The position numbers and the translations under genes were made by a program. The notes under the pieces were generated by a model. The model did no database searches, was not told the DNA's origin, and was given only the letters and a program-made list of their open reading frames with translations. Positions 36,796-49,280 of a stretch of DNA of 64,000 nucleotides are shown in pieces. The stretch comes from Oscheius dolichura (lineage: Eukaryota; Nematoda; Chromadorea; Rhabditida; Rhabditidae), in NCBI GenBank assembly GCA_932521035.1, contig OW051493.1, forward strand, positions 3,100,001 to 3,164,000. Direction: 5' to 3'. Within the stretch, counting starts at the first letter, position 1, and every line of letters begins with the position of its first letter.

Positions 36796-39700
36796 TCATA
36801 TACGAATAGATGGGAAAAGATTTTTCAGGAGAGAGGTTGGTGCGGAAAAATCAACTTTCTTTGCCTCGAATACCGTGGCTGCTTCTTTGGGTATTTTTAA
36901 CTTTCTCAAAGAATTTAACATCGGCTCAGAATCTACAGATTTTCTGGATTCTTCATCTAAACTCTTTGAATATGCTATTAAAAAAGAAGTAGAAAACACA
37001 ACAACAATGAATAGAAACATAAAGAAAACGCATTAACACAGAACAAAACATACCGCATTCCCAAATATGGTGGACGAGATCAGCGCAGTGAGACAATAGG
37101 CTACATTTTATTTCGGCTCTCATTAATTGGCCAAGTAGTTCTGAGAGATTTTTAACGACTTCTAATGTCTAGGAAAAAAATATATGTTTCTAAATTTCAT
37201 ACTTTGTATGAAAGACGTTTCCATTTAGGTTTCGAACACAATGCAAAACACAAATGAATAAGAAGATCCAATGATTGAGAATACAAGTTGCCTGCCGATC
37301 CTTTCTTATTTATGCTTATTGGCTGCAAAAAGATTTCAGAAGGTGGCTTGTTTAAAATAGACAGATGTATAACAATTTCCAATATACCCAACTGGGAAAG
37401 GACAGACCACCCAGGTTCTGTGAAAGCTAATCTGATCAGCACCGACTAAAAATAATGTTTTCAAAAATAAATATTAGCTTACTAACCATGATAGTATTAA
37501 ATGCTTTGTAATCAGTCTGGGATCGTTGTTCTCCTCGTGATAAGGCTATCCAATCAACTTCCAGAGTAGATAGTAAATCCACAAGATAGCGAGGCATTCC
37601 AGATTTCGAAAAGAAAGACGCAACTTTTTTAGAACCAAGGGAATCTTCTCGGAGTAGATCACCAAGAAATAGCAAAGGATGTACCTGAAAAAAAGATATG
37701 TATATTAATTCATATATGGATATTATTTTGCTGGTGTTCTTTGATATTCGATATAAATAAATAACCAATACATTATTCCGTGTAGCATTTATTTCACATT
37801 TCAAAGTAGATATCCGATGTGACCAAGGAAGGCTCTCGTCAAATGCCAGATGATAAATGGCCTTGTGGCTCCCTTGGGGCATGTCGGAAGCACTCCACTA
37901 GCGTACATTCTATTCCTTAGCACCCTTTATGGGGAAATAGCAGCAACTGCTTCATGAGAAGATGTGTATTTCTAATTCTCAAGCGGTACACCTCTTAGTT
38001 TGGATGAAAAATTTTTATACAAAATACAGGTAAGTGATTTTGAATATGTAAAAAGAAATCTATTCAGTCTGGGACATGTAACGCTCTTATTGCTTTACAT
38101 ATGCTATATTGTTGGGTCCGGTTATTTGTTTTACTTGGCAGAATCTCCCAGTACAGAAAAAATTAGGAATACATGGAAGCTTCAAACAGCCCGCGAAAGA
38201 CATAGGTATAGACTACTACTTGTTTACTTTCCATTTATTATAGCTTTATCAAAAAACATATTCTCCCGGAAATTTTCAACAACACAAAACTCTTTCTCTA
38301 TATTCATGACCAAAAATCACAGCACCTTACAAAAATTCTGAACGATCGTTTGACGGCTTATGAGCATCTTGTAAAGCTGCGCCCACCAATGCCACAAATG
38401 AAATGCGACCTGCGGAGTTCTATTATATTTGTGGGTAATTTAGTGAACGATGAATAAATATAATTCAGGCATTCTCGGCCATTACAACGATCGGCTATGG
38501 GTATATTTATCCAGTTACAGAAAAAGGAAAAATACTATCAATTATCATTAGTACAATTGGCATTCCTTTTACTATGGTTGTCATCAAAGACTTATCATAT
38601 CTCATAGCAAAACTATTAAATTTGCCCTGTATAATATTAGGTTGATTACTAATTATAACTGCAAGTATTTTTTAAGAAAAAATTTGGGCAGCTTTCCGGT
38701 TCTGTACTATAAAACCGGTGGATGAATATGAGCTTGAGAGAAAGCTATACAACGGTAAACGTTTTACAGAAGACTATAGACTGCACGATACAGAGCGGCT
38801 GCTTTCTATACCGGTAACAAAATAATTATATCTAAATTATTTTAGGTCACTGTTGCAACATTTTCAATAATAGGATGGATTACATTAGGATGCATTTTGT
38901 TACGCTCTTATGTTTCTAATTTGAGTTATTCTACGGCTTTTTTCTTTATTTTTAACTCCTTAACTACCATCGGCACCACTGAACTCGAGCCGCAAGGTAA
39001 TTGAAGCTATTGATGGGATTAAATATATATTGAAGATAATCCAGTGGTGCTGATGCTAATATTTGTTTATCTTTTGATCGGATTAACTTTTGTATCCCTC
39101 TTTATCAATTTGCTACATACAAAACTATGCCGAGCGTATTGGTTACCAGGCAGGATGTACACCTCGTTACGGTAAGCTGTACCTGTATTCTCAAGAGCCA
39201 CCGTTTAGACCCAATCGTAATGGGCAAATAGCAAGCTTTGACAACTTTCAAGAGATTACGATGGACGACTACCCATTTAACCATTTTACAACGCTCGGTA
39301 TTTTACACACGGATGTATGCAGAGAAACAAAAAACATAACCAATTCCATTTTAGGATAAGAGAGAACTTTTAGCTGTTTCACGAAAAGATAAAGCAGTGA
39401 TTGAAGCTCAGACTCAAACAATGGAAACGGTAATTCCTGCATTTACTAAAATATCAGAATAATTAAGCATAAAGTCCGTCTCACTCAAACCCCCAGCCCT
39501 CCACTAGTGAAATTACCGTATTGTTCAAAATCAAGAGAAAACGTCTCAGACTTGATTATCGAGACTTATGGAAAGCCTTTGGCTCGCATAATATAAGGGT
39601 TAAACTAAATTCTATCTTACTTTTAAATCGATGGTCATATCAGAAATATCCGCTACTATCCGTTGATTGAGATCGTAGGAAAATCGATCAATGGCTTTAA

Positions 39701-42700
39701 GAATGTTGTCATCTTTATCCGTAATATTGTTTTCTTGTAGCCAATCTGATGTCTCAACTTTCTATAAATTAGTCCAATTGGATTTGATAAAGTTGTTTAA
39801 CCTCAATTTCCGTGGATTTACATATTCGTAGACAAAGGCGTGCACTTTCATAAAGTGCAACTTTACTTTGAAATGGACGTTCGACCGGCTTAATCATCAA
39901 TTCTAGGAGTGGCACAAGAATCCTTCCCATTACTGAGCGACGATCGGAATCCTGAAAAATGATAATCAATCATACTGCATCGTTTCTGAAGAAACCGGTA
40001 TTTGTTATAGCGCCGAGAATATCTTAATTAAAGACTAGTTTAGCGTCCGCGATAACTTTACTTATAAGGCCTGCTGTATGCGGTAGGTTGCAGCTAACTT
40101 CTTCTACCACATCAACACATCCTATTTAGGCATGCAATTCCACACGGCCACTTTTGTGGCCAGCTCCTTGAGCGGGGTGGCACTTCTGTGCTCACTTATA
40201 ACCATGGCCCAGATTTATAATAACGTCCAAGATTTTTGGTCGGAATTGGACATTGAAATGGACGCCTTCAAGGTGATCTTATTCTTTTCAAATAAAAGGC
40301 GCTTTAAACTTTAGAGCAATACCGATCAAATGTGGAAAGATTTGATGGATATTGGTCAGGATAGAAAAAAGAGGGACGCATACGCTGGCTATCAAGCTGG
40401 AACCCCCCGCCATGATATACCCACTTCCATTCCAACCAACTCTCCCGCTTCTGTTTTTGGCCTTCCTCCTTCTGGCCCAGAGCCCTCATCAAGCTGTCAA
40501 TGCCATGCTAAAAACAAATGTCATGCTGGCCCCCCTGGTCCCAAAGGTACCCTACTGTTCTTACGTATTCTTATGTGTTAGGCTTACCTGGATCACCTGG
40601 CCCTAATGGTATTCCCGGCATTGATGGAAAGCCAGGGCACGCCTCTGATGATGTGGAACCTGCTTCCCAAGACACTGGCATTTGTTTCTATTGCCCGTCG
40701 GGACCTCCAGGTTCTCCTGGACCTATGGGTCGGCCAGGACCCCGTGGAATGAAAGGGCCCGACGGAGCCGAAGGAAGGCCCGGACGAGATGGGCATCCTG
40801 GTCACCCAGGAGAAATGGGCGCTCCAGGAAGCCCCGGAAAGCCGGGTCCTGAAGGTATCCCTGGCGAGAAGGGCAACGATGGACGAAAACCGATTGGAAG
40901 ACCCGGACCTAAAGGACAAAGAGGTCCCCAGGGAGAGCAAGGTCCTACAGGAGACTCTGGAAAGACTGGACAAAGAGGAGAACCAGGCGCTCCCGGACCC
41001 GTTGGCCCACCTGGAACAACTGTAACCAATATTTTATATTTTAGAAGATCTCAATTTTAGGGGCCAGTTGGTCTGGACGGTGCCCCTGGTGAGGAAGGAA
41101 ACGGCGGACGGCCTGGTCAAGACGCGGAGTACTGCCAATGCCCACAACGACGCGATCACGCAAACCGTGCTGGTGGTCACGGTAACCGTGGTGGCGCATA
41201 CATTGAGCATTAGTAGTATACACGAAAATAAATTTTGCGAAAAAAAAACTACCATAACTTACGTTTCTATGTTCTTCTTTGACTATGTTGCTAATAGTTT
41301 TTACAATTCGTTGAAGTGTTGCGCTAAGTGGCAGAGCTTCTTTGTCAGTACTTGTACTTGTGAATTCAATAATGGAAAATGCCGCATCGCATAAGAGATC
41401 CAACTGGGAATCTAGGACAAGAATGTTATGTAATATTTAGGCAATACCAAATGAAAAGAAAGGTACGGGTGAAAAGATAGCCACTACATTTAATAATGCT
41501 GTACATCCGCTAACAAGGGAATCAACTGCCCCTCGAAGTAACAGCTGATTATTAAGATCAGTAAAATATTCTAAAACTTTCAGCATTTCCTAAAATCATT
41601 TAAAAAAATAGATAGTAACACTAAACCTTTTCAACAATTAGAACTATGGTGCTCTCATTTTGAGTTGATACAATTTCTCTTTTTAAAAGATCGTGGAGAT
41701 TTTTAATATCATATTGCGGAGTGCCAAATGATGTTGTCGACTTACAATCCTCAGAAATCTATTAATTGGTTGTATTATAACTTTGAAAGTTAATACCATT
41801 TGAAGCTTATGCGAGTTAAAATGCTCTAAAGAAACAAAGTCCACATCGGCTGACCCAACGTTTCTATTACTGTGAAGAATACTGGCAAACAACTATTCAA
41901 AAAACAATGTGGCAAAAAATACCTAAACAAAATATTGGAGTTCCCTTGTTCATCCATTGTGCTGTCTGTGGTCTCCACAGCTTCAAACAACTTTTTATAA
42001 ATACGAATAGGTGTATCAATGTGGCCTATTTGTAATAATGTTGACATTTCAATAGCCGTTAAATTAAGAATTGAACCAACTATCATTCTGCTCAGAGAAT
42101 AGTGGGTCGGAGCAATCTCTATATCAAACTAAAGAAAAATTGTAAAGATAAAAGTAAAAATATCAAACCTGGTTCATACAAGTAAGCGGATTTCCTGACT
42201 CAAGTATGTTAACTACAAAGTCGTTACTACGTAGGAAACGAAGAACTTCGCTAGAATAAATGCACTCCACAGACGCTAATCTTTTCTAAATAAACATTAC
42301 GCAAAAAAAAATAAAAACTACAAACCATAAGTCTAAATGCTGGCTCGATCAAGGCAGAACAAGTCGATGATAAGGGATCATCGAGGCAAAATTTTTGAAG
42401 TACATCGATTACATTGTGAAACCCAGTATGCCTAGTTGCTGCTAAAAAAAGAAACCCTGGAAATCTATATAAACTATACCATTTTTAAAAAGTTGCCCAT
42501 TATTACTTCCTTTCGTCTTTTCTTGGAAACCAAATAGAAAGAAACAAATGTTATAAGTAGAGGGATCTGTATCTACAGCGTCACAAAATATTTCCAACAA
42601 AATTCTAGCTGTTTCCCCTCGACATTTAGATGCTTCTTCAGCATCGGCATCCGATTTTATAATGTCATCAATAGTGTAGTCTATTTTACCGAAATCCAAC

Positions 42701-45700
42701 ACTTTCCAAACAGCCGCAAGGGCAATATGTGCAACAGGTCTCGTTTTCAATAGTTCAGTAATTGTCTATAAAGTCAATCAATAAAAACAGCTTGTATTTA
42801 AAAACACCTTTTGAAGAGAAGGGCGTACAGAGCATAATTCCCGTAAAAGATTAACGGCATAATATGCATGAAGAGGAATTTCGTCAACTTGAGCGAGGTA
42901 GTAAAAAATAACATCCAAGATGCGGTCGTCATTCCGTAATGGGGTAAGTAACATTGACTGTATATTAGCAACAATAATATCGGAGCTTGCAGACCGAATA
43001 GCTGTTCTCAGTTGTGAATGACGAGAAATTGCAACTAAACCATATGTAAATGAATAAATGGTGAAACAAACGTGAAAGAAGTTTAATGGCAGAGAAAGCT
43101 GTCTTCTGGGAAAACCGGGCGGTTACACCACTTGCCGGGTTCTGATAGCCATCACAATCCTCTAAAAGAATAGCCGATATCTGAAAAGTATTAATCTCTG
43201 TAAAGGACAGCTGAAAACTAACCGCACGGAATACGGGAGTATCATTTAGCAGTTGAACAAGGAGTTGGACATGCTGATCCTTTTGTAACACGGCTCGTGC
43301 ATCCGTGTAGCCGTGTCTTACCAAAGCAAAGACGGCATCTAAAGCATTCTCAGCGATTTCCCACTGAAAATATTCTTATTTTACAGCAATTTATCTGTTA
43401 GTAGTCTTATCGCGGCAGTATCTTTTTAATGATAAACCCCTATCAAACTTCGGCTGCACCACGTTTCCGTCTGGGTAACATTTTTGTCTTCTATAACAGA
43501 GAAGTGACTATTATCAACCGATTTTTGCGTACACGCAATGCCAGCAATTTAGAAAATGGAGCACACCTCCGGTTTTCAAATATTTGATGACGTTTCTTCA
43601 AACGATCGAACGTGGGCCCAATTTCGAGAGATCGTCGAAAGTGAAGGATGGAAATCAGACGACCACTCTGTCATGGAACTTACACCTATCTTGTGTTCTA
43701 CTCATTCTGTAGTAGCAAAAGATGAAGGTAAGCTTTTAATCAAAACCAAATACCGCATATTAAGACGGAAATTATGTGGGCTCGGTTGTTTGGAACGAGT
43801 ACGATGGCGTCGCATTTATCGGATTCTATTTACTTTGTAAGGAGCATCGCGGAAAAGGAATCGGGCCTATTATATGGGACAGAGCAATTGAAAGAATGCC
43901 AAAACATTTCAGCATTGGGCTACGAGCAGGTAGTCATGTATTCAAAATGTTTTACCAATATTAAAAAGTTCCCTATATGGCGCCACGATACCAAGCAAAA
44001 ACCACACCCGTAGAAGGCCCGAAGCTTAATGAATTCAACATTGCCTGGAAGGATATACTTAAAATTTGTTTGCAACATTATAATTTAGACGAAGTAATAA
44101 AGTTAAATGTATGAGCTTATATTTTCAGGCAAAATGTGTGCATCCCATCAGAGAACTGGACGGCAGCCTTTTTATGAAACTTTTAGAATATGATAGAAAA
44201 GTAACTGGAAAAGACAGATGCGATTTCCTAAGGAAGTAAGGATAGTTTTGAATAAAAAACGTTTTAGATTTTTCCTTGATTTGACGTTTACTGCAGGAAA
44301 CGTTCTGATTGATAAAAAAGGTGACATCGTGGCACTTGCTGGAATTACACCAACTTCTACAAAAGAAAGTCACATGTTTAAAGTAAAGCGGTGTAATTTA
44401 TTTAAAAAAATGAAATTATAGATTGCACCAATTTACGCCAATTCATTAAACGACGCTATGATCGTATGCAAAAGTCTCGTTGAATTTTCTGGTGATCGGG
44501 ATCCAGAAGCAAAGATACTTTTCCATGTTCTTAGCGGCACTCGGGGGGAACAAGAGCTACTACCTCTTTTAGTAGCGGCTAATGTACCTACGAAACTTAC
44601 AGGGGTAACACTCTTCAGCAAGCCGGTCACAAACCCTGTCAATACAAATTTAGTTTATATCGCTCATAATAATTCAGGGCATTATGATATTTAAATTGGT
44701 TTTTGAATATTAAATAAAACATACTAGTTGATGAACATCTTCGTAAGACCTTGTACTCATCTGCGATAAAACAGATCTTATTAAGAAACTGATATAAGGA
44801 GACGCAAACTCAGGTACAGACCTAAAAACACTATTTGTTAATAAATAATAAGTAGCAAACCCGTAAGAAAATAAGGATTTTAAAAGCTGAACCATTCCAA
44901 GAGTGACATCAAACCGCTTTGCTGGACATTCTCTTTCTTCCAATTCTTGTTGAAGTCCATAGAGAGCTCCATTCTCTCCTTGGCGACATATCTGATAAGC
45001 GTTCAGCGAATGCCATATTCTAAGACCTTATTAGAAAATTTAATAATTTACCTCATTACACCATTTTCTCTTTGAGCTAAAGCGGCCAACAATGAAAGTA
45101 GCGCCCCCTTAAATTGTATTGGAGTGGGGGCCGAGACAAGTCCATTTGCACAGTCAATCAATGACCAGCTTCTATTATCAATAAACTGCTCTGCGGAGTC
45201 AGGATCCTGAACCACTACTAACTAACAGCAAAAAAAAGCGAACCAAATGTGCAATCTTATTAGCAAGTGTAATCCAGGAAATCAGCGCAGCAAGTTCATG
45301 CTGGGGAATTTCAGGAATTTGAGAAGCTGGCGGGGCGCTGAAATTATTTATTATCATAGTAAAATAAAGAGGTAACCCCAATATTGGCGCGCTCGGTATT
45401 TGACGAAAACGTTGCTCATAAATGCGAAGAGTGGTCATAAGCTGTTCCCAGCCGATATAGGTGTCCTGATCTAGTGGAACACGTGCAAAAACATCGAAAA
45501 GAAAGGCTGCAGTTTCCTGTGTTCTACATACAGCTCTTTCAAATTCTAAATAGGCTACAGCATGGATTGGATGGCAAACAATGCGGCTTCTTTCAAGAAA
45601 TCTAGCCAATTCAATCTGAAGAAATATAGCAAACGCACTGAAAAACATACCGATAATCGTGGACTATAAAATTGGCTTAATAATATTAATTCTTCTTTTT

Positions 45701-47370
45701 TGACATCGGAGAGTTTCGCTGAGTCGATCAAAAAATAGAGGTCGGAGAGGCACCCAAGAAAGGTTGCATAATGCAAATTTGGCGCAATCTAAAAAAAATA
45801 AACTGTTAGTTCACACAAAAAAACAGAATAATAACCATTTGTCCCTTAGCGGCCGTTTCTTCAACAATAGTCAGTTCATCTTCACTATCCCTTTCTATTT
45901 CTAAAAGTTTTGCAGGAAAATTGGAAATAAGTTTCTTCAGAAAAGAGTCCACAACTTTTAAATACGATACGTTACTTATGAAAACCTCGCTTCTAAAAAG
46001 AGCAATTACGATAGTTAGTGGGAACCATACCCGATAATAGCATAACGGAGAAATTTGAGGGCATGATTCTGGACGGCACGGTCCACTATTCGATCAACAT
46101 CGACTTCAACATTGACAATATCTAGAAAAGTATTTTTGAAGATATTCGAAACTGATCGCACTTAAATGATCTGACGGACTGACTGCTAATGACCTCAATG
46201 AGACAGCACAAGCCATTTGAATTGTTCCACATAATGACTGATCAGACCACACTGTTTCGTTTCGTATTTCTTTGACCATATCCGTTAAAACATTAGATGT
46301 CACATTTCCTTTAGTTAACACTTCCGGTGAAGTGAGTCTGATTAATGCTGTCCAGGCGGCCATGTGACCATTTTCTAATTTCTCAGCTACTGGAAAAGCC
46401 TAAACTATCATGTTAAACAGTTTAAGTGGAAAACTACTCTTAGTAGAGGATATAATTCTACGGCAAATTCTTTAGCTTTATCTCCAGCCCAGCCACATAG
46501 GTAGTACAGACAATTACCTAGTGTTTCAGTAAGTTCATCGATAATTGTGCGAAGCTTAAATTATACTTATAGGAATACTCTACGTTTGTATACTAATAGT
46601 TGATGGTCGGCTCTTCCTAACCCCTTTATTTCGGGCTGAGAGAGTCGAAGAAACTCAGTTTGTATTGAAAAGGTCGATTGAACTTCTAAACATTATAATA
46701 TAAAAATCTTCTATTTGAAGAAAGCCTTACGCAATAAATGCTTGAATAAAGTTACATTTACGAAATTGTTTTCGACAAATAGTTTTATATCGTCGGGGAC
46801 GGTTTCCGAGTCTAGTCGCAATATCGCCTAAAATGTTAGTATATTCAATGAATAGGACCCATACTTGTAGTGTAAGCGCTAAAAATCTGTGATAATCGTA
46901 ATAGCAGGCAACTGCTAATAATCCTCGTGGAATTGAGGCGAAATGTTCAGCTTGTATTTCTCCTGAAGATTGCAATAGAGCCGAAGCACGGCTAATCTTA
47001 CCTGCTAAAACAATTTGAAGTGCATCCATTTGGTGGATATCAAATGCGGTGCTGACAGTCTCTGCTTGATAAGCCAACTCATCGTCTAGCTCTATTTTTG
47101 CTCCATCCACCTGAACTAAATAAGCAAACGATCAGCATACACATACTTGTACAGTTGTTCCTGGTTTCAACACATCATTAGACGATTTTGATTTCGGCTA
47201 AACAAAAAATTTAAACGTATCCAACTTATATCTACCTTATTTTTGGTAATGTTTAAAATCCTATCTTTAAAATGTCCAATACGAGATAGAACATCAGCCG
47301 AATTTTCTTCTGCTTCTCCTGATGCCCAACGATCTACATACTCAAAAAGTCGTTGGGTTTCGAGCCACAT
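36796..47370 (-). CDS. NUP205 inner-ring nucleoporin, hosting three antisense genes
   Basis: A single minus-strand gene of many small exons (start ATG 47370, stop at 36796). Conserved segments run in NUP205 order: [140 protein letters not shown]. The protein is almost all alpha-solenoid and builds the inner ring of the nuclear pore with Nup93. Exon phases match across the three large introns: 37898-39620, 39952-41262 and 43364-44724. Each of these contains a complete plus-strand gene. TTTCCAG touches the ATG, suggesting trans-splicing. Most other introns are 40-70 bp. I did not resolve every exon boundary. Confidence 0.88.
38004..39175 (+). CDS. Two-pore-domain (K2P/TWK) potassium channel with atypical second filter
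   Basis: Exons 38004-38029, 38068-38205, 38244-38430, 38469-38640, 38677-38813, 38846-38996 and 39035-39175. M1 is [20 protein letters not shown]; an extracellular cap has NNT-type glycosylation sites; pore 1 has the canonical filter TTIGYG; M2/M3 and a long cytosolic loop ([12 protein letters not shown]) follow; pore 2 reads [10 protein letters not shown], without the usual G-F/L-G-D; M4 is [19 protein letters not shown]. In this frame the protein stops at 39175 after MYTSLR. A well-coded continuation in another frame (39176 to about 39430, containing [18 protein letters not shown] and [18 protein letters not shown]) suggests a longer cytosolic tail reached through an unseen splice or a frameshift. 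Lies wholly inside a NUP205 intron, antisense. Confidence 0.8.
40132..41213 (+). CDS. Nematode cuticle collagen nested in NUP205
   Basis: Exons 40132-40272, 40315-40546, 40582-41021 and 41061-41213 give 321 residues. There is an N-terminal membrane anchor (about 7-27), a helical pre-region ([23 protein letters not shown]), a furin-type RKKR site, a Pro/Ser linker, and a Cys knot ([18 protein letters not shown]). Two Gly-X-Y blocks are separated by a Cys-containing interruption (GICFYCPSG). The C terminus is [11 protein letters not shown] followed by a Gly/His-rich tail. All introns are 35-42 bp. An acceptor TATTTAG lies two bases before the ATG, and AATAAA follows at about 41226, just short of the NUP205 exon edge at 41263. 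Structural cuticle component by family. Confidence 0.92.
43556..44694 (+). CDS. GNAT-family N-acetyltransferase nested in NUP205
   Basis: Several short exons, beginning [20 protein letters not shown]. The second exon gives [18 protein letters not shown] then [14 protein letters not shown], the acetyl-CoA binding motif (R/Q-x-x-G-x-G). A C-terminal second half follows ([55 protein letters not shown]), matching the nematode GNAT plus C-terminal-domain layout. Substrate unknown; cytosolic by lack of signal peptide. The acceptor AATTTAG lies three bases before the ATG. The stop is 30 bp from the NUP205 splice donor on the other strand, and the AATAAA (44713-44718) abuts that donor. Exon ends in the middle of the gene are not all resolved. 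Confidence 0.78.
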
Positions 47371-47969
47371 CTGGAAACTACTTTATTGAAACATATTCGC
47401 TCAAAAGAGAAAAGCTGCAAGTAAAAAGCAATTTCCATGTTTGAAAGATCTTTTTCTTTCGAATTTCCAACGTAGTTTTACGTAGCCGAACAAAATCTTG
47501 TCTCTATTTTCGAATTTACGAATATTCGAAAGAACAGGGAGAAAACAATTTCAAAACTCGAAAAGGCAAGAAGCAGATCAACAAGTGCATTTATAATTTA
47601 TAGTTAGAAGGAAAGCACACTACTATGATATAAAGATTATTATATTTTAAAAAAGGTTGCATGACAAATGACACAAATCGAGAAAATGAGCACATCATGA
47701 TGAAATGGGAAAATAGGAAGCAGAGCGAAATGAATTTGAGAAGAAGCGGCAAACCACCTTTATTTGAAGAAAAAAACATCTCCATTCAAACTTCACCGTT
47801 GAACCATGATTCATGCTTACTTTTTCATGTGTATACATTTATCTCTCATCTATGGATGAGATCTAATCCTGTACCAACAATCAACTATACTTCTGTCCAT
47901 CTGAAATGGAGAACCCAAATGCTTAGACATATAGTCGAAATATTTTCCAATATACTCATGAATAAATCT
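47371..47969. other. NUP205 upstream region, no gene confirmed
   Basis: AT-rich. A plus-strand open frame runs from 47661 into the foldback element, but has no recognisable domain and crosses the element's edge, so I do not call it. Probably the NUP205 promoter. Confidence 0.45.
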
Positions 47970-48499
47970 TATACAGTGCGTCAAGAAAGTATAAGTCTAC
48001 CCGTTTTTCGCCAGATTGCGGGCACTCTGTTAACTTCAAAGTTTCATATTGTTATTATCTGAAAGAGCAGCCTCAATTACCCCTAATAATGGCTCAATTA
48101 CTCAAAAATACGATAGTTCCGGCTGTTGGCCCGCGGAACGCTGAAAACCGCTGTCAAGAAATTATAAGTCCACGCGCGGAATATCGCGATTTCCATTGGA
48201 TATTTTGGATTCTTCCAATTTCTTTTGTTCGTATTGGTGGGATGGCTTGTTCTTTACCAATATTGATAAGAAAAATGGCACATCCAGAAGAAAAATATGT
48301 TGCTTGCCCCGAATTACTCCGCGCCGCCTCTTCACACCATAGCCCATCAAAACGATATTTTCAGCTGTTGAAAATGGTTTTAAACGATTTATCAGCATCG
48401 ATTTACATAGGCAAAATCGTTTTAATAATCTTCCCCTGCAAAAACATCCTTTTTGATCCTCCCAAAACATGCCTGGACGCGATCATCAGCCTCCCGGGC
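47970..48499 (+). repeat. Left inverted arm of the foldback element
   Basis: Contains open frames on both strands (48089-48517 plus, 48470-48162 minus) that recur in the right arm. They have no recognised domain and are probably relics or chance frames. Confidence 0.85.
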
Positions 48500-48751
48500 A
48501 TGCTTCGGTTACAGTAAAAAGGTGTTCTCAGCAACAGAATATATGAATTTATTGCTAGCAATATCTACTTTCATAAACTTGCTAGAGAGTTAGAATGAGC
48601 GCGCTGGTCCTCGAAGCAGCATGACACAAAATATCCTTATTTTCTATTGAAAATTGGAGCAAATTGCATGCGGCTCACTGTAACGAGTGTGACCCTCGGG
48701 CACCAACCGTTCTTATGAGGTAAAACACGAATTAGGGTAATATAAGAAGCC

Positions 48752-49280
48752 CCCGGGAGACTGATGATCGCGTCCAGGCATGTTTTGGGAGGATCAAAAA
48801 GGATGTTTTTGCAGGGGAAGATTATTAAAACGATTTTGCCTATGTAAATCGATGCTGATAAATCGTTTAAAACCATTTTCAACAGCTGAAAATATCGTTT
48901 TGATGGGCTATGGTGTGAAGAGGCGGCGCGGAGTAATTCGGGGCAAGCAACATATTTTTCTTCTGGATGTGCCATTTTTCTTATCAATATTGGTAAAGAA
49001 CAAGCCATCCCACCAATACGAACAAAAGAAATTGGAAGAATCCAAAATATCCAATGGAAATCGCGATATTCCGCGCGTGGACTTATAATTTCTTGACAGC
49101 GGTTTTCAGCGTTCCGCGGGCCAACAGCCGGAACTATCGTATTTTTGAGTAATTGAGCCATTATTAGGGGTAATTGAGGCTGCTCTTTCAGATAATAACA
49201 ATATGAAACTTTGAAGTTAACAGAGTGCCCGCAATCTGGCGAAAAACGGGTAGACTTATACTTTCTTGACGCACTGTATA
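48752..49280 (-). repeat. Right inverted arm of the foldback element
   Basis: Reverse complement of the left arm from the CCCGGG junction outward to the TA-flanked end. The homologous frames are at 49161-48637 (minus) and 48780-49088 (plus). Confidence 0.85.

Larger units (their letters stand above)
47970..49280. mobile_element. Foldback element with ~530 bp inverted arms and Tc1/mariner-like ends
   Basis: The two arms (47970-48499 and 48752-49280) are nearly perfect reverse complements with no length change. The same 137-residue frame appears at equal distance (119 bp) from each outer edge, with one silent difference noted near the inner boundary (AGC versus AGT). The outer ends read TA then TACAGTGCGTCAAGAAAGT, consistent with a TA target duplication and the CAGTG start of Tc1/mariner terminal repeats. 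The 252 bp loop has no gene. No transposase is recognisable, so this is a non-autonomous copy. The near-identity implies recent formation or gene conversion. Confidence 0.82.

Noticed and set aside
47661-48062. Plus-strand open frame upstream of and into the foldback element
   Set aside because: Crosses the element boundary, no domain, no splice support.
48089-49161. Identical 137-codon frames in both foldback arms as a real gene pair
   Set aside because: They are copies of the same arm sequence; no transposase motif or start context, and both strands are open, so coding is not supported.
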